Assembly: GCF_012641265.1 (NCBI RefSeq)
Contig: NZ_JABAHZ010000012.1
Location: 1 to 64,000, forward strand
Direction: 5' to 3'
Length of the DNA stretch: 64,000 nucleotides
Source of the DNA: Chitinophaga eiseniae
Lineage (GTDB): Bacteria > Bacteroidota > Bacteroidia > Chitinophagales > Chitinophagaceae
Within the stretch, counting starts at the first letter, position 1. Every line of letters begins with the position of its first letter. Of this stretch, positions 19,545-26,968 are shown piece after piece. The notes under the pieces are model-generated. The model saw only the letters and a program-made list of their open reading frames with translations. It made no database searches and was not told the DNA's origin. The translations under genes were made by a program, and so were the position numbers.

Positions 19545-20888
19545 CTATTGCAATACGAGCTCTATTACCGGTATTTCATCATTAGGCTTGCGCACCGGCA
19601 AATCCAGCGCCAGGTCTCCTTTATCCGTACCATGCATTTTTATTTCAGAACCATCGCTGAGCAATTGCGCATACTTCACTTTGCCTTTTAAACCCGGCAA
19701 CTCGAAACGCTGCAAGGGATAATCCAACAGGTGTACATACAATCTTTTTGTGGTAGGATTGTAGGTCAACAGGCTGTTATCCGGACGTTTAAATTCTGCC
19801 GGCGCCTCTGTACATCCGTAAATAGCGCGGCCATTCACCTGCATCCATTCTCCCATTCCTTTCAGTCTTTCCTGTGCACGGGCATCGAAAGTGCCGCGGG
19901 AAGTAGGACCTACGTTCAGCAACAGGTTACCTCCTTTGCTTACTGATTCAATCAGGAGTACCAGTAATTGTTTGTTGTCTTTCCAGGAAGTTTCATCACG
20001 GTAATATCCCCAGGATCCGGAGAAAGTTTGACAGGTTTCCCAGTGAACGCGCTTACCATTACGGGTAGGCCATTCAGATACCTTGTACTGCTCTGGTGTA
20101 GCAAAGTCGCCACCATCCTCGTATTCGCCCAGATCGAGGCGATCGTTGATGATAATGCCAGGCTGCAGTTTGCGGATCATTTTAATCAGATCCAGTGAAT
20201 TCCAGTCGTTATGATCTTTTCCATGCTCGCCTGGGAAAGAGAAGTCCGTCCACAGGATATCAATCTTACCATAGTTGGTCATCAACTCTTTCAACTGATT
20301 TTTCAGGTAGGCGCGATATTTTTCCATATCCCGGCCTTTGTTCAGCCTGTCGTAATCTTTCGGATCGTTGGGGCGCTGCGGATGCACATGATCAATCGTA
20401 TAATCAGGATGATGCCAGTCGATCAGCGAATAGTAGAATCCAACTTTCAGGCCTTCGGCACGAAATGCTTCCACCCATTCTTTTATCAGGTCTTTTTTGG
20501 CAGCTGTATTAGTGGCCTTATAGTCGGTAAATTTTGAATCGAACAGACAAAAACCTTCATGATGCTTGGTGGTGATCACCGCATACTTCATCCCGGCCGC
20601 TTTCGCCTGGCGGGCCCATTCCCGCGGATTATACAGGTCGGGATTATAGAGATCAAAATATTTTTGGTAAGCACTGTCTGTTATACGCTCATAGTTCCTT
20701 ATCCATTCATGACGGGCAGGCATCGAATACAGTCCCCAGTGAATAAACATACCGAAGCGGTCATTTACCCACCAGGCCAGCCTGGCCTCTTTTTGTGCGT
20801 CTGTTTCGTCAAAAATTTTCTTTTCCTGGGCCTTCCCCTGCAGGAAAAGACTCAGCAACATGGCAACACAAATTGATAGTTTCTTCAT
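19545..20888 (-). CDS. GH29 alpha-L-fucosidase (short form)
   Basis: 447 residues: signal peptide (1-20, ending QGKAQ), catalytic TIM barrel with RFGMFIHWGLYS (44-55), TTKHHEGFCLFDS (106-118) and the nucleophile motif ILWTDFSFPG, Asp at 215. The chain closes with a small beta domain (about 350-447) and no extra binding module. GH29 enzymes retain configuration and release alpha-L-fucose from glycan ends. The missing long C-terminus distinguishes it from the second GH29 at 23105-24898. It is the third gene of a probable minus-strand run GH29, unassigned glycosidase-like, GH29, then the sulfatase. Confidence 0.95.
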   Translation of the reverse strand: MKKLSICVAMLLSLFLQGKAQEKKIFDETDAQKEARLAWWVNDRFGMFIHWGLYSMPARHEWIRNYERITDSAYQKYFDLYNPDLYNPREWARQAKAAGMKYAVITTKHHEGFCLFDSKFTDYKATNTAAKKDLIKEWVEAFRAEGLKVGFYYSLIDWHHPDYTIDHVHPQRPNDPKDYDRLNKGRDMEKYRAYLKNQLKELMTNYGKIDILWTDFSFPGEHGKDHNDWNSLDLIKMIRKLQPGIIINDRLDLGEYEDGGDFATPEQYKVSEWPTRNGKRVHWETCQTFSGSWGYYRDETSWKDNKQLLVLLIESVSKGGNLLLNVGPTSRGTFDARAQERLKGMGEWMQVNGRAIYGCTEAPAEFKRPDNSLLTYNPTTKRLYVHLLDYPLQRFELPGLKGKVKYAQLLSDGSEIKMHGTDKGDLALDLPVRKPNDEIPVIELVLQ

Positions 20889-20924
20889 AATGATAATTTA
20901 TACAGATTTGGTTTGATACACGGT

Positions 20925-23084
20925 TTATTCTGCTACCAGCCAGGTATATCCACCTGCCGGTATCTTCACCTTTACGTGCGCACAGTACTCACGGTCAAGT
21001 GTATACGTTTTTAGGGCGCCTTCTTTCTCCCGGATACGTACCTGGTTTGTTAAGCCGCTGTAATACAGGGGCAACACTATTTCCCTAGTGATGTCCTCCC
21101 CGGTGGGGTTGTACAACATGGCCAGCGCTTTTTGCGGCAACGTTGGGCTAACATGCATAATGCCATCCCAATCGCGCCCATCCGCCCTGCGCAGGTGAAT
21201 AACATCCGTGTTCAAAATATCGCGGTACTTTTTATACCAGCTGATCATATTTTTTACCAGGGCTTTTGTACTATCGGTGTCGTATAAACGTGGTCCGCGG
21301 TAACAGGCCTGTATCCCGGCGCCGTAGTATTGCGCCATCAGTTGTTCGTAGGTGCCCAGGTGATCTTTCAGCGGTTCCAGCGTAGCCGCTGCGCCACCGC
21401 CCTGGTATTCGCTGAGCGGTACAAATCCCCAGCCCATGGGAGACGTTTTTTCCCAGGTGCCATCAAAAATATTTTGCCTGTTGAGAATGAGCTGCTCCGC
21501 CCTGGGTAATGAAAAGTTTACTTCCCGATAGCCCAATGCTATTTTGTTGGTACCATCCAGGAAATACCAGTCAGGTGCATTTACATATACGCCTCTTTCA
21601 TTCATCCAATGGTACAACCCTTTCTGAAGCAGCATTTGCTTCCATTGGGAATCGTCCAGGCCAGTATGCCCGGGGTGGGTCACTGAAGCGCATACATCGC
21701 CCGGGTAAGGACCATCGTTTTCGAAAATGTCGAAGCCAGTACTGCCGAAAAAGTACTTTATCTTCTCCAGGTAACTAAGTCCCCACTTACTCCCCAGGCA
21801 GGGAGCATTGCCAAAGAATGCGCCACCTGTTTTGCCCGTAACGGGGTTGATAACATCATCTTCCTCACTGATACGCCTGCTTGAAAAGAGCGAGTAACCG
21901 CCCAGCATCACCTGCTTACTATGTGCATAATCCGCCAGGGCTTTAAACTTAGCGATATTCGCGGCGCTGGTATCTTCCATATTCAGGCCGCTACCGAAAC
22001 TCAGGATCACGCCCTCGTAGCCGGTGGCTGCACATTGGTCGATAATATTTTTTACTTTAACCGGGTCGCTGTTGACCAGGTGCATGAAGATGGGATTTTC
22101 GGTGGTCCATGGCGCTACGGTACGGTAGAAACGGCGCTTGCTCAGGCCATTGCGTTCCCGGTCGTAACTATCCAGCAGTAATTCGTAGGTACGGATAGAT
22201 TCATAGTGTTCCCCTGCTGCCATGCTGATACCTACGGGTACAGTGGGATACACTTCCAGCAAACAAGGCGTTTGATAATCGTAATTCACCTGGGATGTAT
22301 AAGTGCTGTCGGCCTTCCAGTGGGTGGTTTGGTCACTGAGATTGGCCTTCATGGCATTATTGAAAGCGTAGTTACTTTCAATATAAATGTTGTGTGGTAC
22401 CTGCATTTTGGTGACGCTGCCTACCACCGCCGATTCTTCTTCCGGTGTAGCCAGTATTTCGTTAACTACCTGGTGCAGCTTAATAGGCTGTCCGCTTCCA
22501 TTGGTGATCTCCAGCCATTTAGCCAGCAAGGGAATGCCATCGAATATTTCGTAATGCACTTTTACCCCGATGCCTTTTAATTCCGGTGCGGCTGCCTGAT
22601 AACTGAATATCAGCGCCTTCCCGGTAGGTTGATGCGGGTTGCTATTCCAACCGCCGGCTTTCCATTTCAGGTACGGCTGTATAGTGGTTACCTGGTGGCC
22701 GGTATACTTAAAATCTTTATCGCCTGCTGTCAGTTTGTCGAGCCATGCGGGTAGCAGGTAAGCCTGCTGCGGCTGTCCATAAGCTCCACCAATCATATAG
22801 TCGTGCCCGTTAACCGTAATACGCGCTTCTGGCTTCACCGCGCGCAGCAACTGGTCGCCGTTTACCAGGTTGCGATAGTCGGTGCAAACAACGTTGGGGG
22901 TTATACGAAAACTACGGCTCAGCAAACCATTGCTGAGGGTAATTGTCTTATCTTTTTCCGCTACTGTGGCCACATAGGGCCGGTGATCAATCAACCAGTC
23001 CTTTGCGGGGGCTTTCACCTGTGCGTGGGCCATACTGGCATGCAGGCCAAACGCCCATCCCAGGAAGAGAATTCTTTTTTTCAT
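20925..23084 (-). CDS. Large secreted glycosidase-like protein, family unassigned
   Basis: 719 residues from the start at 23084 (MKKRILFLGWAFGLHASMAHAQ, a clear signal peptide); the frame runs on to 23144 but would then overlap the GH29 gene. Layout suggests an N-terminal beta-sandwich (about 25-300), a TIM barrel (about 330-620) and a C-terminal beta domain with YCAHVKVKIPAGGYTW. The order resembles clan GH-D enzymes (GH27/GH36 and relatives). Candidate catalytic acids lie in FDIFENDGPYPGDVC near residue 455 and PDWYFLDGTNK downstream. I cannot place it in a named family. Sitting between two GH29 genes with 20-36 base gaps, it probably acts on the same glycan. Confidence 0.75.
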   Translation of the reverse strand: MKKRILFLGWAFGLHASMAHAQVKAPAKDWLIDHRPYVATVAEKDKTITLSNGLLSRSFRITPNVVCTDYRNLVNGDQLLRAVKPEARITVNGHDYMIGGAYGQPQQAYLLPAWLDKLTAGDKDFKYTGHQVTTIQPYLKWKAGGWNSNPHQPTGKALIFSYQAAAPELKGIGVKVHYEIFDGIPLLAKWLEITNGSGQPIKLHQVVNEILATPEEESAVVGSVTKMQVPHNIYIESNYAFNNAMKANLSDQTTHWKADSTYTSQVNYDYQTPCLLEVYPTVPVGISMAAGEHYESIRTYELLLDSYDRERNGLSKRRFYRTVAPWTTENPIFMHLVNSDPVKVKNIIDQCAATGYEGVILSFGSGLNMEDTSAANIAKFKALADYAHSKQVMLGGYSLFSSRRISEEDDVINPVTGKTGGAFFGNAPCLGSKWGLSYLEKIKYFFGSTGFDIFENDGPYPGDVCASVTHPGHTGLDDSQWKQMLLQKGLYHWMNERGVYVNAPDWYFLDGTNKIALGYREVNFSLPRAEQLILNRQNIFDGTWEKTSPMGWGFVPLSEYQGGGAAATLEPLKDHLGTYEQLMAQYYGAGIQACYRGPRLYDTDSTKALVKNMISWYKKYRDILNTDVIHLRRADGRDWDGIMHVSPTLPQKALAMLYNPTGEDITREIVLPLYYSGLTNQVRIREKEGALKTYTLDREYCAHVKVKIPAGGYTWLVAE

Positions 23085-23104
23085 GTTCTTGTACTGCTTA
23101 AAAA

Positions 23105-24898
23105 TTATTTCACGGGCTGCAGGATTACTTTCCTCAACCAACATAGCTCATTTTTATTCCCTGATACCGGCTTCACCGTCAGGTTTTGTTTACCCGCTTT
23201 GTCAATATGTATAATGCCAACCGAATGCTGAATAAAGGGCATAGGCAGGTGACTGTTATAGGTGCCGGTGGTCAGGGTGAGGAAAGGCAGCTGCTGCCCT
23301 CCTACCGTTACCAGTCCCTGCTGGGATGCGTTGCCTGGCTCGCAGGCATAGTCCAGGATCACCTTATAGTCGCCTGCATCCTGGATATCGAGTGGGAATA
23401 CCACTGCATCATCGGGCGTAGTCATACCAGTGATGCAATTATCGTGTTTCCAGTCGCCGAAATAATGTGAATAGGTAAACAGTTTAGTTTTGGCGTTGCC
23501 ATTGAAAACCGCCCATACCGCGGGAATTTCCGCTGTGGGATATTCACTGCTAACAGTTTGTGTACGGAGCTGGGACAGGTCGGATTGTTGTCCGCTGTAT
23601 TCCATCACCAATACTGTATTGCGTGTATCCGGGAGCGTTACCGGCAGCTGTACGATAGTTTCTTCCGGTAATTGTTTCCAGGAGAGGGCCGTGTTGCTTC
23701 CCATTATCTTCACCGACTTCACTTTTGCCGTAATGCCGGGTACCCGTAGTTGCCTGTTGGCTGGCATTTGCCATACATGCAGGAATAGTTTACCGGGCTT
23801 GCTGGTGGTAACACCCCAGGGCTGGGCGGGGATAAGCCCCCAGGTAGTGCCATAAATGCTTTCGCCGTAGGTTTGCAGCCATTTGCCGGTAGCTTTCAGG
23901 TAGGCGATAGAATAGGCCGGCCATTTACCGTTGCCATCGGGACCTACGTTCAGCATCAGGTTGCCTCCTTTAGACGCCACATTGGCCAGTAGGCGGATAA
24001 TTTCTGTAGGGGATTTAAAGTTGAGATCGTGTTGAATATAGCCCCAGGAGTCGTTGTGCGTATAGATCGATTCCCAGGCGCCGGCAATAGGTACCGGTGG
24101 CACTTCAGAGTCGCCGAAGTCCCGATAGTCGCCCAGGTCGTGGCCCACGCGACTGCTGAACAGGCAATTGGGCTGTAGCAGGCGAAGGCTGTCGATCATC
24201 GTTTTTGTTTGCGCGGAAGAGAGGCCTCCGGGCATATCGAACCAGATAATGCCGAGGGGGCCATAGTTGGTCAGTAGCTCCTTTAGCTGCGGGATGGATT
24301 TACTGCGGTAATATTGCTGATAATCTTTCTCGCCTTTAAAATCCCAGTTATTGCCTCCTCCATTCGGCTCGTGCCAGTCGAGGAACTGGGAATAGTAGAA
24401 CCCAAACTGGATGCCTTTAGCTTTGCAGGCTGCCGACAAGGCTTTCATGGGATCTTTCTTATAAGGCGATGCGTCTACGATATCGAAGTCCGTTACTTTG
24501 GAGTCATACATGCTGAAGCCTTCGTGATGTTTGGCGGTGATCACCATGTATTTGATGCCTGCTTCCCTGGCTGTTTCTGCCCATTCGTTGGCATCGAAAC
24601 CAACAGGATTAAAGGTTTCGGCTACTTTAGCATAGGTAGCTGCCGGCGCCTGGGCCCTGTACATGATCCATTCGCCGCTGCCGTAATAGCTGCTGTCGTT
24701 CCAACGGCCGCCCAGTTTGGAGTAAAGGCCCCAGTGGATAAACAATCCGAACTTGGCACCGCGAAACCATTGCAGTCCGGGATGGGTGGCATTGGCCACG
24801 GCAGATTTATTCCACATATCGGGCATGTCCTGCGCAGTGGCTGGCAGCGCAGTATACAAGCTTAGCAATAACAACAACCGGGATACGTGGTGGAACAT
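23105..24898 (-). CDS. GH29 alpha-L-fucosidase with C-terminal binding module
   Basis: 597 residues from the start at 24898 (MFHHVSRLLLLLSLYTALPA, signal peptide to about 23); the frame is open to 25012 but that leader is not signal-like. The GH29 barrel has FGLFIHWGLYS (50-60), TAKHHEGFSMYDS (121-133) and the nucleophile in IIWFDMPGG, Asp at 221. After the small beta domain (about 330-430) an extra C-terminal module (about 445-597) with DAGDYKVILDYACEPGN looks like a carbohydrate-binding sandwich. It leads the three-gene glycosidase run and has its own promoter. Exact linkage specificity is unknown. Confidence 0.94.
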   Translation of the reverse strand: MFHHVSRLLLLLSLYTALPATAQDMPDMWNKSAVANATHPGLQWFRGAKFGLFIHWGLYSKLGGRWNDSSYYGSGEWIMYRAQAPAATYAKVAETFNPVGFDANEWAETAREAGIKYMVITAKHHEGFSMYDSKVTDFDIVDASPYKKDPMKALSAACKAKGIQFGFYYSQFLDWHEPNGGGNNWDFKGEKDYQQYYRSKSIPQLKELLTNYGPLGIIWFDMPGGLSSAQTKTMIDSLRLLQPNCLFSSRVGHDLGDYRDFGDSEVPPVPIAGAWESIYTHNDSWGYIQHDLNFKSPTEIIRLLANVASKGGNLMLNVGPDGNGKWPAYSIAYLKATGKWLQTYGESIYGTTWGLIPAQPWGVTTSKPGKLFLHVWQMPANRQLRVPGITAKVKSVKIMGSNTALSWKQLPEETIVQLPVTLPDTRNTVLVMEYSGQQSDLSQLRTQTVSSEYPTAEIPAVWAVFNGNAKTKLFTYSHYFGDWKHDNCITGMTTPDDAVVFPLDIQDAGDYKVILDYACEPGNASQQGLVTVGGQQLPFLTLTTGTYNSHLPMPFIQHSVGIIHIDKAGKQNLTVKPVSGNKNELCWLRKVILQPVK

Positions 24899-24931
24899 AT
24901 AAAAGGCTTTATGATAGATGATTAGCCGTAA

Positions 24932-24961
24932 AAAATATACATATCCTGCCGGATATACAAA
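24932..24961 (-). promoter_or_regulatory. Likely promoter of the GH29 operon
   Basis: On the minus strand TTTG (24958-24961), an 18-base spacer and TATATTTT (24932-24939) approximate the Bacteroidota promoter consensus, with one base changed in the -7 box and a spacer one base short. It would give a leader of roughly 30 bases before the start at 24898. Confidence 0.45.
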
Positions 24962-25012
24962 CGACTGGAAAAATGGTATCAGGGAAAGGGAAAATGGTAC
25001 AATAACTACCAC

Positions 25013-25031
25013 CGTTAACCAACGGTTAACG
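25013..25031. promoter_or_regulatory. Inverted repeat upstream of GH29, possible operator
   Basis: CGTTAACC and GGTTAACG form a perfect 8-bp inverted repeat with a 3-base spacer. It lies about 50 bases upstream of the proposed -33 box, a position suited to an activator. Binding protein unknown. Confidence 0.45.
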
Positions 25032-25198
25032 AATATTACGGCCAGTATTATCTAATTTAGTTATGCAAGAGGTCAGCCCACTGTCAGAGCAATCAATAGC
25101 GTCCTCTTCCACAAAAATTGCATAAAATAATTAACAGGCTATAATGTGTTAAAAGCATCTGACGCTATGTCGCGGATGCCATGTGAATGTTTTATCTC

Positions 25199-25235
25199 GC
25201 CTCTGCTGTATGTCATCAGCAGAGGCTTCTTTTTT
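25199..25235 (+). terminator. Strong Rho-independent terminator without an upstream gene
   Basis: GCCTCTGCTG (25199-25208) pairs perfectly with CAGCAGAGGC (25217-25226) around an 8-base loop, followed by TTCTTTTTTT. No plus-strand coding gene lies within the preceding several kilobases, so it should end a non-coding transcript starting between about 25032 and 25190. Confidence 0.75.
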
Positions 25236-25255
25236 TGGATTCACACAAAGTGATC

Positions 25256-25330
25256 ACGCGAAGGCGCAAAGTAAATAAGCAGCAAAGGGATTTAGTTTCT
25301 TTGCTGCTTATTTACTTTGCGCCTTCACGT
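25256..25330. repeat. Long palindrome, copy 1 of a dispersed family
   Basis: A perfect 28-bp stem (arms 25260-25287 and 25299-25326, 11-base loop) extended by CACG/CGTG outside one mismatch. The arm contains GGCGCAAAG and AAGCAGCAAAG, shared with the palindromes at 56104 and 61014. It has no strong U-run and is not a standard terminator. Confidence 0.8.
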
Positions 25331-25467
25331 GCCGTTCTCGTTATTTCAATTCTTGTTTGGATTCTGTTAACTCTCCCTGGATCTCCGGCGCCTAATATTG
25401 CGATATCAGTTTCATGTCATGTTCTGGAAACTAATCATGCATACAACTAAGAAATATCTCAGCAGTC

Positions 25468-25503
25468 CCTGTCGGCTTTTCCAGGCCGGCAGGCTATTTT
25501 TTT
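25468..25503 (+). terminator. Terminator-like hairpin 2
   Basis: CCTGTCGGC (25468-25476) pairs with GCCGGCAGG (25485-25493) with one G-U pair, followed by CTATTTTTTT. It is the second of four plus-strand hairpins in this ORF-free tract. Confidence 0.65.
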
Positions 25504-25527
25504 CCATCAACGCTTGTTTAAACAGGT

Positions 25528-25558
25528 ACCCCTTGTTCTGACGAACCAGGGGTTTTTG
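25528..25558 (+). terminator. Terminator-like hairpin 3
   Basis: ACCCCTTGTTC (25528-25538) pairs with GAACCAGGGGT (25543-25553) with one mismatch and a TGAC loop, followed by TTTTGATTT. It begins only 25 bases after the U-run of hairpin 2. Confidence 0.6.
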
Positions 25559-25583
25559 ATTTAATCATCATCTAGCTATAGCG

Positions 25584-25615
25584 CCTTTGCAGTTTCTACT
25601 GCGGAGGTTTTTTTT
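25584..25615 (+). terminator. Terminator-like hairpin 4
   Basis: CCTTTGCAG (25584-25592) pairs with CTGCGGAGG (25599-25607) using two G-U pairs, followed by eight Ts. It ends just before the TetR promoter and would insulate that gene from upstream transcription. Confidence 0.65.
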
Positions 25616-25627
25616 CATTTTTTAAAA

Positions 25628-25641
25628 TGAATATTTATTCA
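25628..25641. promoter_or_regulatory. Operator in the tetR promoter
   Basis: TGAATATTTATTCA is a perfect 6-bp inverted repeat with a 2-base spacer, located between the -33 and -7 regions of the TetR gene. A related site precedes the downstream stress-protein gene, which suggests autorepression by the TetR product. Confidence 0.6.
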
Positions 25642-25643
25642 CT

Positions 25644-25651
25644 TATATTTG
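25644..25651 (+). promoter_or_regulatory. -7 promoter element of tetR
   Basis: TATATTTG fits TAnnTTTG and ends 4 bases before the GTG start at 25656, so the transcript is predicted to begin at or next to the start codon (leaderless). The -33 region is weak. Confidence 0.5.
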
Positions 25652-25655
25652 TATA

Positions 25656-26228
25656 GTGAAACTGAAAGATGATAAAAAAGTAGTACAGATATTCCAGGCA
25701 GCGCTCAAGCTGGTGGCTAAAAAGGGGTTATCTGGCATTACGATGGGAGACATTTCCCGGGAAGCCGGCATCGCCACAGGTACGGTATATGTTTACTTCA
25801 GGGGGAAAGACGAACTGATTAACGCCCTGTTTGCCGCCTGCAGGGAAAACTCTGTAAAGGTATCTTTTAAAGGATATCAACCGCAAATGCCTTTCAAGCT
25901 GGCCTTTAAGCATATCTGGCTGAATATCCTCCGCTATAAGCTGCAAAACTTTGAAGAATGCGTTTTCCTGGAGCAATGCTACCACTCCCCTTTTATCACG
26001 GCCGAAACCCGTGAAAAGGCCCTGCAGTTATCAGCTCCCTTTTATGAACTGATGATGAGAGGACAACAGGAACAGCTCATTAAAAGTACAGACATCGGGC
26101 TGTTACTCACCTTCATTATCGGTACCATCAATGAGCTGGTAAAGCAAACGCACTATGGCGGTATTACCCTCAACCGGAGTAAGATCAACACCTCTTTCGA
26201 CCTCTGCTGGGATGGCCTGAAAGCGTAA
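25656..26228 (+). CDS. TetR-family transcriptional regulator
   Basis: 190 residues starting with GTG; no other in-frame start exists before the DNA-binding domain. The TetR N-terminus is plain: IFQAALKLVAKKGLSGITMGDISREAGIATGTVYVYFRGKDELI (about 11-54, helix-turn-helix), followed by a helical ligand-binding domain (TetR_C type, with ECVFLEQCYHSPF). It would repress by binding the TGAATA-type palindromes found at its own promoter and 9 bases after its stop. The stress-protein gene follows after 40 bases on the same strand. Ligand unknown. Confidence 0.93.
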   Translation: MKLKDDKKVVQIFQAALKLVAKKGLSGITMGDISREAGIATGTVYVYFRGKDELINALFAACRENSVKVSFKGYQPQMPFKLAFKHIWLNILRYKLQNFEECVFLEQCYHSPFITAETREKALQLSAPFYELMMRGQQEQLIKSTDIGLLLTFIIGTINELVKQTHYGGITLNRSKINTSFDLCWDGLKA

Positions 26229-26236
26229 ATTAAAAA

Positions 26237-26250
26237 TGAATAATCGTTCA
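26237..26250. promoter_or_regulatory. Second TetR-type operator before the usp gene
   Basis: TGAATAATCGTTCA keeps the left half-site TGAATA of the tetR operator exactly and matches 4 of 6 bases of the right half (CGTTCA for TATTCA). It sits 19 bases before the start of the universal stress protein gene. Confidence 0.5.
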
Positions 26251-26268
26251 CAATAAATACATCGGCAT

Positions 26269-26709
26269 ATGTCAGACATTATGATCGCAGTAGACCTGAG
26301 CAGCTTTTCAGAACAATTGATCACCACCGGATTGGAATGGGCCCGTAAAATGAATGCCAACGTAACCCTTTTTTCTGTTGTAGAAATAGGGATGGGTATA
26401 GGTTTGCCGGAAGGCGGTCCTGTATTTACGGATGATATCCCTGCCCGTATCCGGGAAGTAGAAGAAAGACTGGAAACGTACAGACAAAATTACCCGGACA
26501 GCGACCGGATTAAAATCCTGGTAACCGCCGGCAGCCCCAAAAATGAAACATTAGACCAGGCACACAGTAGCAACATTTCCATGCTGGTGGTAGGCACCCA
26601 CGGCAGAACCGGCCTGGACCACATGCTGCTGGGCAGCAATGCCGAATACATTATCCGGCACTCCCGCATCCCGGTACTTGTGATACCTTACAACCAATAT
26701 GAGCACTAA
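26269..26709 (+). CDS. Universal stress protein (UspA family)
   Basis: 146 residues, one Usp domain. It begins DIMIAVDLSSFSEQLITTGLEWARK and has the ATP-binding signature GTHGRTGLDHMLLGSNAEYIIRHSRIPVLVIP (about 107-138; the G-x2-G-x9-G(S/N) pattern is present). These cytoplasmic proteins bind nucleotides and are induced under stress or starvation. It is probably controlled by the TetR gene just upstream. A terminator follows at 26756. Confidence 0.93.
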   Translation: MSDIMIAVDLSSFSEQLITTGLEWARKMNANVTLFSVVEIGMGIGLPEGGPVFTDDIPARIREVEERLETYRQNYPDSDRIKILVTAGSPKNETLDQAHSSNISMLVVGTHGRTGLDHMLLGSNAEYIIRHSRIPVLVIPYNQYEH

Positions 26710-26755
26710 CGCTTTAACACTCAACAATCAATAAAACAGTTGAACCTGTTACCAC

Positions 26756-26784
26756 ATCCCGGCTAAATAAGCCGGGATTTTTTA
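26756..26784 (+). terminator. Terminator after usp
   Basis: ATCCCGGC (26756-26763) pairs perfectly with GCCGGGAT (26771-26778) around TAAATAA, followed by TTTTTTAT. It ends the tetR-usp unit. Confidence 0.8.
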
Positions 26785-26968
26785 TAGCCCTGGCCAACAT
26801 CACAAGATAATTTCAAGAAAAAAAGTATGCCGCCACTGCAGTAATGCAAAGGAAGCGCGCCACATTAAAATACCCTTAAACTCCTGCCTGTGCCGGATCT
26901 GCTTAAAGAAAGTTGATGTAACTTAGCTGGTTAGTGCGAACAACTATCTACAACGAAACCTAAGACTT

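Larger units (their letters stand above)
25032..25627. other. ORF-free tract with serial terminators
   Basis: About 600 bases lying between the divergent GH29 operon and the TetR gene. It carries four terminator-like hairpins with U-runs, all oriented for the plus strand, and one long palindrome, yet no credible plus-strand gene precedes any of them. The 87-residue frame at 25187-25450 runs through two of these structures and is not believed. One or more small RNAs would explain the layout. Confidence 0.6.

Noticed and set aside
25187-25450. 87-residue plus-strand frame
   Set aside because: It runs through a strong terminator and a long palindrome, and its protein is low-complexity and unlike any family.
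25013-25560. Integron attC-like array suggested by GTTAAC and short palindromes
   Set aside because: The hairpins end in T-runs, differ in sequence and have no integrase or cassette frames, so terminators fit better.
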